Made by a program: the position numbers and the translations under genes. A DNA stretch of 64,000 bases from contig CM119270.1 of NCBI GenBank assembly GCA_051294375.1, positions 198,713-262,712 on the forward strand, read 5' to 3'. The first letter of the stretch is position 1. Each line of letters begins with the position of its first letter. The stretch is from Paraspadella gotoi (Eukaryota; Chaetognatha). The notes beneath the pieces are model-generated. The model saw only the letters and a program-made list of their open reading frames with translations. It was not told the DNA's origin and ran no database searches. This document shows, piece by piece, positions 21,003 to 33,513 of the stretch.

Positions 21003-21560
21003 GAGGAGAGGGGGAAAGACAGCAGTGCCTATAAGTGTATGCGCGATACCCCAGTCATCAGCAGACAGTGCGAATAGAGATGGTTGGTTGCTCACGCGGA
21101 TCGAGTGCCCAGACGGCGCAGCGGCGGACGGACGAGGGCGTGATGGAGGCGAGTTGCCGCCCCCATCTCCTCACTCACCGCACGCCGCGAGCCCCCTGGC
21201 TGCAGTCAGGGGCGACGGAAACCAATAGATTGTATTGTCTCACACGCACTCATCCGAAGTAGGCGACCGGGCTCCGAGTAAGAAGGATTTTATCGGGGCG
21301 CGGCAGGCGAACCGAGCAGGCGCCAGTGCAGCGACTTGCAATGAGAGGATTGTCATCCCGACTTGGCTCATCCAAGGTCAGGGGACGTCATAACTTTGAT
21401 CCTGTAGCTTGCGCTTAGCCAAACAGATTTTCCGTAAGAGATGTTCTGCAGACGGGTCGGAAGATGATCGCGCTTGTCAAGTGTTGCGTGAGAGAGTGCA
21501 GTAGCAGAAGAAGAAGGTGTGGTTAGATGTGTGTGAGGTGTGTCGGATTTGGGTTGTTCT
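21003..21560. other. CG-rich island, possible promoter or 5' exon
   Basis: This stretch is far richer in G+C and CpG than its surroundings, with CTATAAG at 21029 followed by 'gcgcgataccccagtcatc'. Two short frames are open but end without a donor. It lies inside the receptor ICL3 region on the current assembly. No gene could be assigned. Confidence 0.3.
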
Positions 21561-24300
21561 ACGCAGAGATGGGAAAGCGATTTGTATCCGTAAGAAACTT
21601 TAGAGAAAAAAAGGGAAATAAAATAAGTAGAAGAGAAAGAAATTGGTAATAGTTGTTGTTGGTTACTGTTTGACGCTAGAATGTATCAAAAACAAAGACA
21701 TAAAAAAAATAATTTGTTCAATTGCTCTAGAAAGAGGTTGCAGTAGCTTTCAAATTATCAGTTCACTAAAAACCAAATTTTGACACCCAGCGTTATCTGT
21801 GAAAAGTGACCAGTGTACGCTTCAGACACTCTGTATTAGGCTTAATTTTGCTTAATTGGATTAAAAGATCTACCGAAAAACAAAAAAAAATATTACTCTT
21901 AAACTCCAAAACTATTCGACTGTAAAGAATTTTAAAAATCACGGAATGTCGTCTCAGCTGAGTTCCTGATTTCCGCTGAGAGTCACTTTTTGAAGAAAGT
22001 TTCGTGATTACCTCTTGCGCGTCACTAAACTCTACCTCTTCTCTCTCTCTCTCCGTCCTCATCTCTCTTCACTCTCTCTCTCCTCTCGTGCACTGGGTGC
22101 GCGTATCGGTGTCGTCTCATCTCTCTCATATCGCTCGCATTTCGTATTCCCTTCCTTTCGCTTTTTAACACCACTGGTGCGCTAACTACTTTTCCCTTCA
22201 CCCGGGAAGTTGGAGTACAAAACCAAAGTTTTAATAGAGAAAATACACAACACCAACAACAACAAAGTTTTTTAACTTTATTTTTTTAGGGAGCGGATCT
22301 GAAGAAAACTCATTTAACGAAACGGGAGAAAGAGAACAAGGTAAACTAATTGTCATTGGTAAGGACAAAAAGACGCATGTAGTGATACAGATGGACAAAG
22401 AGACAAACTGACAGATTGACCAACAAACAGATATTATTGCAAACGCGAAAACAGACAGACAGACAGACAGACCACCCTCCAGATTCCCAGACAATCGCGA
22501 GAGAAAAACTCATTAAATTCGCTTTAATGAATAAAATTTCGTTCTAATCGGTTTTTCCCGTCCTTGCAAAAAGGGACGGCCAAAGATGGACACACCCGGG
22601 TCTGTGGGTATTTGCCCACGCGTGGGGTAAAGGACGGTGGGGAAAGATGAACGTGGGGAGTGGGAAGTGGGCAAATGGGGACATTTGGACGAGTCATCAT
22701 TTTGACCTTGGAGAGAGAAAAGGAAATCAATGAGCCTTCTAATGAAAACGTGGGTTCAGGAGGAATGAGGCTCAACTCATGACGAAGATCCATAAAGTAT
22801 TACAAGCACTAAGTAGTAGTATAAATTCAAGTAAAATCATCTATGAATCAATTAAACTACTAAATAATAATAAAAAGCATCGTAAAATTCAAAAGTGTTC
22901 CTAATAATAAAATCGAACATAAATAAATTGACTTGAAATAATTACTACTATATGCAAATAAATTGATTAATTTAATCTCATTTAGTAATATTCTAATATA
23001 TATAATAATAATAAAAAAATATAACAAATAATAATAATTCTTGTAAATATTCTAAGAATCTACTTCTTACAGTAGATGTGTACCAAAGGAGTGTTTCCAC
23101 AAAGTATATGAGTCCACAAAGGACAAGGACCACGAAGAGACATAATGGCGTTGCTCATATTGGCGTTCTCATATTGGCGTTGCTCATATTGGCTAGGTCA
23201 GGATGGGCGAAAGTTAATCGATGGAACGATTAAAAACTCTTCTTAAAATTAAAAGAAAGTCCAGACTGAAAATCAGATCCATCTATCGGACCATTTCTCG
23301 CTGATGAACAAAAAAGGAAACAAAATAGCAACTCCCTGTATAGCTTAAGATCTTCTGTTATTTCTCCAAAGACTAATTAGGTTTTTTTTCGTTTTAAAGA
23401 CGGAATAATCACCTGCAATCAACTCTTCCATCAAGAAAATCGTTGCTTTAAACGATAAGTCATTTTACTTGAATTCAGTTCACGTTTTTTCTAGATCCAG
23501 GGTGTGGAAGGGAATAGACACAGGGCGTGAAGGGATTGACACAGGTGCGTAGAGGTGTATAGATCCCAGTTCCTTTACAAAATTTGAGGAAAATTTGATG
23601 AAGAATAAGACAAATATAATGACTACGAACTTTCAGCCGCATAGTTTTCTGACTCCAATTCCCCTGATTAATGAATGTTAGGATAGAGAAGCAAAATTTT
23701 CCACGCCTCCCCTCCAGAACTGTTGACTTTCTGACACAATAATAGTGACAAAATAACAGAATTCTCAACAGTCGCGGTCACATAAGATTATGCCGCCTTC
23801 TCTGAACACTTGGAGAAGGACATGGTTGCCAAATGTGAATTTTTTTAATTGATTGTGTTTGTCATTACCAAATTGTACCATGAACAAATGTTTTTAATAT
23901 TTTTATCAAAATGACTTTTTCTAATGGATATGATATTGGCTTTTAGGGGCCGCCCCAAAAAAAATATAGGGCTTGCCTTTTTTGTTGCACGCCTCTGCCT
24001 TGAGCCTATCCTTTTTTTCTATTACTCCAACTACCCTTCTATCCCTTTCTCCCTTCTATTACCCCCTGTCCCCTTCTATCTCCCTGTCCCCTTCATCCCC
24101 CTTCCTCTTCTATCCCTCTTCCCCTTTTCTATCCCCCTGTCCCCTTCTATCTCCAAAAAAGAAATAGTTCTCATGGAGGAAAAAAAAAGGAATTGAATTC
24201 TCGTTAATCTTAAAACTAAAGAGAATTTTGGGAGAGAAAGAAAATCTATTAATCGACTTAGAAAGAAGATGAGTTTTGTGGAGAAAACAGGAAGAATTGG
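21561..24300. other. AT-rich, no gene seen
   Basis: Contents are microsatellite fragments, a GACAGACAGA run at 22455-22475 and a 22-bp triplicate of GCGTTGCTCATATTG at 23148-23195. A CCCCTTCTATC tandem lies at 24030-24150. No splice-bounded exon was recognised. Confidence 0.5.
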
Positions 24301-24309
24301 AAAGGATAA

Positions 24310-24545
24310 TTGAGGAGCCTATAAAGTGGTTTTAAAAAGCCTGTTAAGAGGCCTAAAAAACTGGAAAGTTGGTTTTAAAAAGCGCCTTAAGAGGCCTAAA
24401 AAAACTGTAAAGTTGTTTTAAAAAGCCTGTTTAAGAGGCCTAAAAAAAACTGGAAAGTTGGTTTTAAAAAGCCTGTTAAGAGAAAGTAGTCTAAAAGGGT
24501 AGTTTAAACAAGCCTGTTAGAAAATTTTCAAAGGACAACAAAAAG
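24310..24545. repeat. 42-bp tandem repeat
   Basis: Four to five units of GTTAAGAGGCCTAAAAAACTGGAAAGTTGGTTTTAAAAAGCCT, degenerating towards the end. Confidence 0.85.
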
Positions 24546-25059
24546 CCTCGTTAAGTGTAATATGTTTGTCATAGCCTGTTACTAGGCAAAAGAAGACTTA
24601 GTAAAATGTTTTGAAAAGGTTCCGTCATTGCCAAAAACGAAGAACTCATTCTGATAGACTCTATAGAAGTCTTAGAAAGAGAAATGGCTTTGACATTTTC
24701 TTAGACCAACCAATCGCCAATTGCTTTTAATTAAGTTATTAAAGTTCTGTTCTGGACAAATAATTAAGAAATTGATTGATTGATTTTTTCCCTTTAAATT
24801 ACAGTTTCTTTTTTTTACTTTATGTAACTCAAAAGAATTTTAGACAATTTATAACAGCATATGGTTCTCTTTCTTTTTAATCACTTTATTCCAATCCTAA
24901 TACTTCCGTAAATCTAACGAAGGTCAGAAATCTTCTGGCTTCTGTCTCATGGCGACTAATATCGACCCCTGTTTTTATTTTTAATTGATATCGACCCCTG
25001 TTTTTATTTTCAATTGCTCGTTTTCATTTAAAAGGCGACTGAGTCTATGAGCGCCTGAC

Positions 25060-25145
25060 TGCTCTTTCGCGGCGCCCGATCCGTTTTTTAGCGACACCTG
25101 GCAACGCCGTCTTGCAACGCCATCTTGCAACGCCATCTTGCAGCG
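25060..25145. repeat. 14-bp tandem repeat
   Basis: Units of GCAACGCCATCTT at 25100-25145, preceded by 'ggcaacgccgtctt'. Confidence 0.75.
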
Positions 25146-25209
25146 CCAACGTTGCCTCCCTCTTAGTTTGGCGTTGGTTTATCTGTGGGTTCGAAATTGT
25201 AAAATAAGA

Positions 25210-25349
25210 AAAAGATGATGATGATGATGATGATGTGATGATGACGATGAGGATGATGATGCATCATGGTTGAATATTCCAAGGACGTTGAGTTGGGGAC
25301 AGAATGAGTTGATTCAAATACAAACGAAAATCGTCGTTGCCGCCATTTA

Positions 25350-25384
<35 letters not shown>

Positions 25385-25985
25385 CTCTCGCCTGCAGTGA
25401 ATTTCTTTCTTCAAACGAAGTCACTGAAGAGCGATTGAGATTCTGGTCGCCTTTGGCCTCAGTCGATAAAAATGACATCGTTGTTTTGAGATGATGATGA
25501 TAAGTCAATGATGTCAACAAAGATGACAATGATGATGATAGTGATGTCAATGATGTCAACAATGATGACAATGAGGGCGATGATGATAACAGAAATGAAG
25601 GTCACGATGATAATGATGTCTCCAACGATAATGATGACGACAATGACAAAGACAACGACAGGGAAAACAATGACAAAAACGATGACGAAGGCAACGATGA
25701 CAATGATGTCAACTAAGATAATGACGACGACGATGACAAAGGCGACAACGGAAAGCAATGACGAAAGCGACGATGACGGCAACGATAAAACGGGTTTCAC
25801 TTCGACTTCTTTGTTGGCAAAAGCGACGACGGTCGAGCGAAATTAATTATGGTGCAGCGACGGTTCATGAGGTTTTGAAGTTCTCGACAAGATTGACGAC
25901 CGCGATGTGAATTACGATGATGAAGACGACGATGGTGACGACGACGATGAAGACGACGACGACGACGACGTCGACTCATTTCTCT
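25210..25985. repeat. GAT/GAC/GTC trinucleotide-rich region
   Basis: (GAT)n lies at 25214-25262, (GTC)n at 25351-25386, a degenerate GATGAC field at 25490-25770 and (GAC)n at 25926-25972. Asp/Met/Thr-rich open frames on both strands are products of the repeat. Confidence 0.85.
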
Positions 25986-26099
25986 ACGAGATTTAATTGG
26001 TCTAAATTGATCTGATATTCTGACATCGAACCTCGACTTTCCTTTTCTTAATTCCAAGAATCAACACGATAACAACAACGACAAAAACGACAACAACAA

Positions 26100-27262
26100 C
26101 AACAATTCTCCCTTTTTTTATATTTCCTTTCCTCTTTAACTCTTTCCTCCGTATTTCTCTTTTTATATTCTTCCCTTTCCTCCTCTTTCAAATATTCTTC
26201 CCTCTGCTCTCTTTTCCACCCTTACGATTCTTCTTTCCATTGCTCCCTTTCCTCTCTTCCTAATCCCTCTTATTTTCCACCCTTTCCTTTCTTGCTAATC
26301 CTTCTTTCTTTTTTTCCATAAATCTCCTCTTAATTCTTATTTCATTTCCTCCTTTTCCTTTCTTCTCCTTTTTTTTCAGCCTTTCTTTCATCCCTTTTCT
26401 TTCCTTTTAATCTTTTCATTTCCTACATTTCCTTTCCTCTTAATCCTTCTTCCCCTTCCTTTCCTCCTAATCCTTTTTTCCTTTCCTATCTTTCCTTTCC
26501 TCTTAATCTTTCCTCTCTTTCCTCCCATTCCTTTCCTCTTCCTCTTCTTTCCTTTCCTCCCTATCTTCTTCTATTTTTTTCTCTTCATCCTTCTTTCCTT
26601 TCCTCCCTTTCTTTTCATCTTAATCCTTTTTTCCTTTCCTCCCGTTCTTTTCATCTTAATCCTTCTTTCCTTTCCTCCCTTTCCTTTCTTCTTAATCATT
26701 CTTTCCTTTCCTCCCATTCCTTCCTCTTAATCCTTCTTTCCTTTCCTCCTTTTCTTTTCATCTTAATTCTTCTTTCCTTTCCTCCTTCTTTCCTTTCCTG
26801 TTAATCTTTCTTTCATCTCCTCCCTTTCCTTTCCTCCCTTTCCTTTCCTCTTAATCATTCATTACTTTCCTTCATTTCTTCTCTTCTTAACTCTCCTTTC
26901 CTTTCCTCTTCATTCTTCTTTCCTTTCTTCCCCTTCCTTTCCTTTTAATCCTTCATTCCTTTCCTTCCTTTCCTTTCCTCTTAATCCTTCCTCCATTTCC
27001 TCCCTTTCCTTTCTTATTAATCCTTCTTTCCTTTCCTCAATTTCTTCTTCTCTTCATTCTTCTTTCCTTTCCTCAATTTCTTCTTCTCTTAATCCGTCTT
27101 TCCTTTCCTCCCTTTCCTCTTAATCCTTCCTCCATTTCCTCCCTTTCCTTTCCTATTAATCTTCTTTCCTTTTCTCCTATTTCTTTCTTCTTAATCATTC
27201 TTTCCTTTCCTCCCATTCCTTTCCTCTTTATCCTACTTTCCTTTCCTCCCTTTCCTTTTCCC
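26100..27262. repeat. pyrimidine-rich minisatellite, about 37 bp
   Basis: Roughly thirty imperfect units built from CTTTCCTTTCCTCC and CTTAATCCTT run into the acceptor of ICL3 exon C. Together they form a 1.1-kb polypyrimidine tract. Confidence 0.9.
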
Positions 27263-27265
27263 CAG

Positions 27266-27367
27266 ATCGACGAAAGGCCGACTCTTCCTCATCTCGTTCA
27301 AACTCACGACGAAAATCCTTCGTCGACAGATTTCCGACGACGTACAAGAAGTTTAGAGTCAAAAGAG
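27266..27367 (+). CDS. muscarinic acetylcholine receptor exon: ICL3 part C
   Basis: The acceptor TTTTCCCCAG lies at 27265 and the donor AAGAG|GTGAAG at 27367. It has 33 codons with phase 1 at both ends. The peptide is strongly basic and Ser-rich (RRKADSSSSRSNSRRKSF), with consensus-like sites for basophilic kinases. The membrane-proximal end of ICL3 in muscarinic receptors is basic and takes part in G-protein coupling and desensitisation. It joins in frame to the TM6 exon 272 bases downstream. Confidence 0.75.
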
Positions 27368-27374
27368 GTGAAGA

Positions 27375-27384
<10 letters not shown>

Positions 27385-27450
<66 letters not shown>
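27385..27450. repeat. (GA)n microsatellite
   Basis: About 33 GA units. A matching (CT)n run lies at 27559-27614, so the two could pair within the short intron between exon C and the TM6 exon. Confidence 0.9.
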
Positions 27451-27451
<1 letters not shown>

Positions 27452-27556
27452 CTTCTAAAAGATAAAGATAAATTAATAAATGATTGAATAAATAAATAAG
27501 TAATGAATCAATGAATCAATAATTTATCTCACTCACCATTCCTTTGTCTGCCTCTG

Positions 27557-27620
<64 letters not shown>

Positions 27621-27639
27621 GCCTCCCAAACCCTCCCAG

Positions 27640-27795
27640 GCGACCGCCGCCACGAAAAAAAGGCGGACAGAAAAGCGGCGAAAACCCTGGCGGCGATTCT
27701 TTTAGCTTTCGTCCTCACGTGGACTCCTTACAACATAAACGTCCTAATCGAAGCTTGGAGACCGAATTACGTCAACCAGTGGCTGTACGCCTGCG
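27640..27795 (+). CDS. muscarinic acetylcholine receptor exon: TM6 and ECL3
   Basis: The acceptor CCCTCCCAG lies at 27639 and the donor TGCG|GTAAAT at 27795. It has 51 codons with phase 1 at both ends. It reads DRKAAKTLAAILLAFVLTWTPYNI, the muscarinic end of ICL3 and TM6: the AAKTL coupling motif, the WTPYN core and Asn in place of the common Met after PYNI. A loop NYVNQWLYAC leads into TM7. This is the most diagnostic exon of the gene, with no frame break. Confidence 0.95.
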
Positions 27796-28074
27796 GTAAA
27801 TGAAAGAGGGTGGGGCTCGATTTACAGAAAAGGACCAAGTTCAAGTTAAATTTAGAATTGAGTTAGTTCCATATTTTGGTTTAAAGATTAGAGTTTAATT
27901 TGGTTTTTTCTTCCTCCCTTTTACACTTTCTTTTAATTTTGTATTGGATATAAAATCGTTTTTGTAGTTCAATAGTGACAAGTAGTATAGGGACACAATT
28001 CGTATAAAACAATTTCATAAGTACTTCTTCAGACGGTTTATACCATCACAGAAGACTCAGCATTAATTAACAGT

Positions 28075-28455
28075 TACTAGATCGATAGATAGATGAGAGT
28101 GCTTTGCGAGGTTCAAATAAGGACTCCTTGTCGCTACTCAGGTTAAAGCCAGGATAAGTCGATTTATTAACAATTTCTATAGGGTTACTGTTAAGAGAAA
28201 GAACATCTTTTTCGATGGCTGTGTTAGGTTTTCCAAAATACATTACTTTAGTTTTTCTAATACTAAAATAAAAAAAAACTGCTCTGCATACTGAGCACAG
28301 ATATTTATTAGAGTTTGCATACCTACTATTGTTGGTGACAAAAGCGCAATGTCGTCAGCATAAAAAAATCCTCGCTAAGAATAAATTTCCTATATGACAC
28401 CCAAAACCAGAAAATTTTAATCTTACTATTAAGTCATTTACATACAAAGCCCCCC
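28075..28455 (-). mobile_element. LINE (non-LTR retrotransposon) reverse-transcriptase fragment
   Basis: On the minus strand the frames give LYVNDLIVRLKFSGFGCHIG, then GFFYADDIALLSPTIVG and INICAQYAEQF, then KTKVMYFGKPNTAIEKD and STYPGFNLSSDKESLF. The YADD catalytic motif and the order LYxNDL, YADD, K-T/C-xxMxF are typical of LINE reverse transcriptases of the Jockey/CR1-like type. At least two frameshifts separate the parts and both ends are missing, so it is a dead 5'- and 3'-truncated copy in the last receptor intron. Confidence 0.85.
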
Positions 28456-29270
28456 TCCCCCTTTATGGGCCGTCAAATGAGGGTCAGTGGCAGATTAGGG
28501 CTGGTCATGAAGATGGTCATTGGTTTGAGACCGGGTGGTGTCAGGTATGAGGTCCAACACGACCCTTATGTCAACAAGACCTCTCAGCCCTACAGCCTGC
28601 CCTCTTCTCCTCTGCTGAGAAGGTGGGCCTGGTCCCCTTCTTGCCTGCTCATTTTGAGCTTCTTTCCTTAACTTTCGCTTTTCAATTCACAAATTTCACT
28701 TTCCTTTCACTAATTAAACTATAACTGTAATTTATTTAATTTATTTGTTGTTGTTATTTTCATCCATTTTAGTCTAAACTTTTATTAGTTATACAGTATT
28801 GCAATATAAATTTTTAAATTTTTAATCTTTGTGGGGCCTTTTTTTCTTTGACCTTTCATTTCTTTTTCCCTCCTGTATCCCACATTCTGACCTAAAAATT
28901 CAGATGTCCTCACTCTCCATTTGTCAACTTTTCCCTCAACTCTTTGTTGGAAACTTTATCTCTCTCTCTCTCACTCTCTCTCTCTTTCTCAAACTCATCA
29001 TTTACATTGCCTAAAAACTTGTAAATCTCAAATTTTTTTTACGCTTATGGTGAATAAAATTACTATTCAAAACATGTCTGTAACAATATTAATAAAAAAC
29101 TCGAAATTTTAACCTATTATATACTCATTTCGGCCTTTTCAATCATCAAAGCCCCCTTGCCGTATGACGGAGCAGCGAATCTTTCTTGCTCGCTCTCTCT
29201 CTTCGGCTGAATGACTCAGAGTCAGGATCGGGATCGACAAAAACGACGACAATAATTTGAACGACGGATT
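28456..29270. other. receptor intron, no gene seen
   Basis: This is AT-rich. A frame from 28465 (68 codons) shows no family resemblance or splice context. It holds a short CT microsatellite at 28961-28990. Confidence 0.5.
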
Positions 29271-29400
29271 AATTGTTTAGGGTTTCGGTTAGGGATAAGG
29301 TTAGTTTAGGGGATAGATATTAGGGATTAGGGTTGGGATTAGGGTTACGGATTAGGGTTATGGATTAGGGTTGGGATTAGGGTTAGGAATTAGGGTCATT
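29270..29400. repeat. degenerate TTAGGG tract
   Basis: Units such as GGATTAGGGTT and GGGTTA, opposite in strand to the tracts at 1-700 and 6880-7600. Probably an interstitial telomere-like satellite. Confidence 0.75.
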
Positions 29401-29875
29401 TTTCCCGACGCTACTTTTGCAAAAAAAAATTCTGGCTTGCTGGGTGACTCGGCGAGAGAAAGAATTAAGCCTCCGTCAGGATCGGGATCGACTCTCTTTT
29501 CTTCTATTTTCCTCCCTTTATCTCCTTATTTTATACCACCTCTTTTCTTTATTTTCCTTCCTCTATCTCCTTATTTAATACCTCCTTTTCTACTATTTTC
29601 CTCCTTCTATTTTCTTATTAAGTACCTCCCTTTTCTCTATTTTTCTTAATGCTTAATTAATACTCCCTTTTTCTCTTAATTTCTTCCTCTATCTCCTATT
29701 TTAATACATCCCCTTTTCTCTATTTTCTTCCCTCTATTTCCTTATTTAATACCTCCCCTTTTCTGTATTTTCCTCCCTCTATTTCCTTTTTAATACCTCC
29801 CATTTTCTCTATTTTCTCCATTTATCTTTATTTTAATACCTCCCCTTTCCTCTCCTTTCACCTCTCTTCTTTTTC

Positions 29876-30054
29876 TCATTCCCATCTTTGCAGTTTATTT
29901 GATCCGGGCAGAAGCGTGTGCCAGCCCGGGATACCGTGGTCGCTGTTTCCATTTGCAGGTCAGAATGGTTTTGAAGGTCTTGCGGAAATTGACATTGCAA
30001 AATCGCGTTAGAGGAATGGGTTTATGGTTGAGTTGAGGTAGCAGAGCCAGTAAG
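29876..30054 (-). pseudogene. inverted copy of muscarinic receptor TM7 exon
   Basis: Reverse complement of 40038-40213 with the CTTTCAG acceptor preserved at 30055. Several indels break the frame around the NPFLYALCN region and near the stop. It is antisense to the receptor gene and in the left arm of palindrome 2, so it is probably an assembly duplicate. Confidence 0.85.
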
Positions 30055-30566
30055 CTGAAAGGAGGAAGAGGAGGGCCAAAGGGAGAAAATAAGGAATTAG
30101 TTTAACTGAGGAAACTTTAGACAATATAATAAGTTAAAAAAAGAAATTGTAAAACAGTTATAAGAGGTGCTCAAGCAAATCGGGCGATTACCACAAAATA
30201 TGTTTTATAACCTTGGATATATTTAATTCTACTCGTGTCCTTTTAAAATATTTATTCTACTACCTTTTAATAATTATTATTTTTTGACCAATGAATATTC
30301 AGTTAATGTCTTTGTCGATTAAAAAAAAAAAATTCTCCCATTCATCGATTGTCTCTCTCTCTTCTCTCTTCCCCTCATCTCTGTTTTATCAGTGACGACT
30401 TTCCGATCAATATCACATGTTAGAATTGCCTTCACATTACACCAAAATATCAATCTTCGATGTTGTTATTTGTTGTTGTTCGTTCGTCGTCATCGTCGTC
30501 ATCTTCATTCGTCGTCGTCGTTGTTGATTGACGAATTGACTTTTTTATTCATCAGATCGAATTTCT

Positions 30567-30629
<63 letters not shown>

Positions 30630-30749
30630 CTATCCTCTATATGATTTCTCCCCTTGCCCTTTCTGGGATCACATGATTTTCCGCTCACGATTTATTTTCA
30701 TCTTTGGCTGAGGGCATTTTTGTGGACGAGCGTCGATGAGACGAGAGAG

Positions 30750-30781
<32 letters not shown>

Positions 30782-31138
30782 TGAGAGGAGAGAGAAAGAG
30801 AGAGAGAGCGAGCGAGCGAGAGAGAGAAGATGAGAAAGACAGGACAAAAATAGAATGGGAAATAAACAAGTTTGAGCAAAACAATGTCGGATCTTGCTGC
30901 GGTAATCAGTAATTTCTACTCGCACTTCCCTACCCACAACACAAAATTTCCTTCCAACCAACAAAACAATCACGGCAATAGAAGTTTTTTTTCAAAGGAT
31001 GGACAGACAGACGGACGGACAGGACATTGGTTTTTTTTTTTTGCCTAACTTATCATCATTTTTGTTCTGATATGAAAAAAATGATTTACCAACAAGATTT
31101 TGGGTGGGACCGACCAACCAACAAGAGGATTATAAAGT

Positions 31139-31166
31139 TCGGAATCTGCTGATAAGCAGATTCCGA
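31139..31166. repeat. perfect 12-bp hairpin
   Basis: TCGGAATCTGCT, GATA loop, AGCAGATTCCGA. It lies at the end of a repeat R2 copy. The mirrored copy is near 38885-38912 with one base missing. Confidence 0.75.
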
Positions 31167-31831
31167 CTAACAAGAGAGTCAGCCGATGACGACGACGACG
31201 ACGACGACGACGCTGAGGGTATTACAGTATCTTTGTGACGGAGGTCATCTGGTTACTGGTACCCATGCAGCATCAAGTAAAAAATTATCCATTCATTTTA
31301 ATAATAAGCTATCTTGCCCCTGACTTTAGACAGGCTTTGCTGGTTTAACTCTTATGTTTTAGTCTCCAGTTAAATTTGTGATTATTCTTTTTTATTTATT
31401 TATTCATTATTTATATTATCTTGATTTTCTGTATAAATGAAATGGATTTTTATTTTTAAACATTATAAATGACAATACTAATTTTTCTATTTGAGAAAAA
31501 AAATTTAATTATTATTGTAAGTATCTAATAGCCGTGTAAATGAAGAGCTTGCATTTTAAAAAAAAATTTTTTCTTTCTTTTCATTTATATACGTAACGGA
31601 ACTCTTCCATTTTCGTGAAATTTTAGTCTTGGCTTTCACTACTGACTATGAGCGCGACCGGATAATGTTTGTAACATAGCATAACTATGAAATTCATATT
31701 GTTCGAGGCTGCTGACTAAAAATAACTCATTACACATAGGCAAATAAAAAAATTAGTTCCAGTTTTACTCACAATAAGAAAGACTAGTGTTTTTATTCGT
31801 GATTATTATTTTTACCGAATTAATTTGAAAC

Positions 31832-33012
31832 TCACGGTCTTACAATAAAATAACACAAAGAAATACTTGTGATAGGAATAGTTAACAATATTAGGTTGAT
31901 AATTTCATATTTATTTGTGTATTCATTATTAACACACTTAAAAAACATATTAAAATGTGTATTGTATTCGCTTTCATTTGTTTCTCGCAGAGCAAGTCTG
32001 ATAAATTCTCTTTTTAAGTAATTGAGACAAAAAAATGTGGGAGAATGTTGTACGCTATCTGCTGTTAGAAGATTATATACATGAAGGTAGGAATACATAT
32101 ATTCTAAATCTAACCCATTTATAGCCAGGTTCATAAATTTCAGATTTATCTATGGTATTGATTCTATTTTCAGAAAATTTTTGTATTATTACAGTCATAT
32201 TGATAGTTAAGATTAAAAAAAAATTTATTATTATAATAGTTTTGGTTTTTTTAATTTACTGAGATAAAAATAGATTAAAATTATCAGTGGTATTGCAGAG
32301 CAAACGAAGGCAATTGCATAGGCTTCATTACTGACATAAAATAAAACATCTGTTCCGAAAACAAGTCTAGAACAATAAATACATTTTCTTCTGTCAGCTC
32401 TTTTCTTCGATTGAAAAATTTAAGATTTCGAACATATTTGAGGTGTGAAATTTCAAAATTGGAATTACTCCTAAAAGTAACGTAGCCAGTGGGACTTCCG
32501 AAAAAGAAAAATCCTTTTCCAGTTTAAATTTTTAGCTCTTTGGGCTTCAGCAAAGAAAAAAATGAAATACGAGCAAAGCGACGTAATCGTAAAATTAGCT
32601 ATGAATGAAAAGCTCTCGTACATCCTAAATTTCGATTCCATGACTCCCCGGGACGACAGATCCACTCTCCCGCAAAATCGACATCTCAAGACTGTGATGG
32701 GGATGGTTGATGAATCGCCACGGACGCAAAACTGTGGCAAAACAATAGACAATGAAGGCCAGAGGTAATTAGAAACTGGAACAGCACGAAGTAGCGGCGT
32801 CGCAGCATCAAATGAATCGATACGTAAGCCGAGCCCCACATAACGTCGATTAGTAGAAAATTAATCAAATGAGAATAATTTGGTTTGAGGAACTTATAGT
32901 TGCCTATTCGTAAGATGTCGACGTGTTTTTAAAGCGTAACCTTGGCAACGGGTTATCGCAGAGAGTTTTCGAAGGATAAACTGACCCATCGATCGTCGTC
33001 GATGATTCCCAT
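31832..33012 (-). pseudogene. inverted copy of membrane-protein gene 2
   Basis: Reverse complement of 37061-38225, from the ATG at 33012. Extra bases break it at different sites from the right-arm copy, for example within the tract that encodes SICLCY near the end. Using both copies together would give a consensus. It is not counted as an independent gene. Confidence 0.8.
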
Positions 33013-33164
33013 TGATTTAGTGCAATAGGAAAAGGTGCTGCGATCGTGAGGTTCGGCCCAAACTAAATGAATATAATGAATATGAATGTATATGAATGAA
33101 GGAAAAACATATTCAGGAAGAAACTGTTGTGAGCCACGAAGAATTGATTGTTGTATGGTGGATT

Positions 33165-33365
33165 AAAATCCACCAACCGTTCATCAGCGGCCATTTGGTG
33201 CCGGAGGCAAGTCATTCGCCTCCCAACCCAAAGGTCCGGGTTTTTAGCCCGGTGGTCGCCTAGCAGTTAAGAGGGACGGGGCGCTTAACCCGCCTGTAAC
33301 ATGGTGTTACAGCCTGATCCGAAGCTCAGGGACTGCTTATATTGAACGGTTCTGTCACTAACACA
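33165..33365 (+). mobile_element. tRNA-derived SINE, family S (left arm)
   Basis: Contains 'ggtgccggaggcaagtcat', 'ccaacccaaaggtccggg' and 'ggtggtcgcctagcag', ending in 'gaacggttctgtcac'. The same family occurs at 36710-36925 (mirror copy) and 48325-48496. Confidence 0.6.
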
Positions 33366-33513
33366 TAATAATAATCACTTTCTCTTCAGTTGTTCATCTG
33401 AATTTTTTTTTTACATTATTTAAACAAAATATCTTTTATAGATGTTATGTTATGTTTTTAAAAATGTTAACTTCACGTAACAATCATTCGACAATTTTTA
33501 ATTTTTGTGTTGT

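Noticed and set aside
28465-28671. 68-codon plus-strand frame
   Set aside because: No recognised domain. It starts at the edge of the LINE relic and no donor or acceptor fits the receptor phases.
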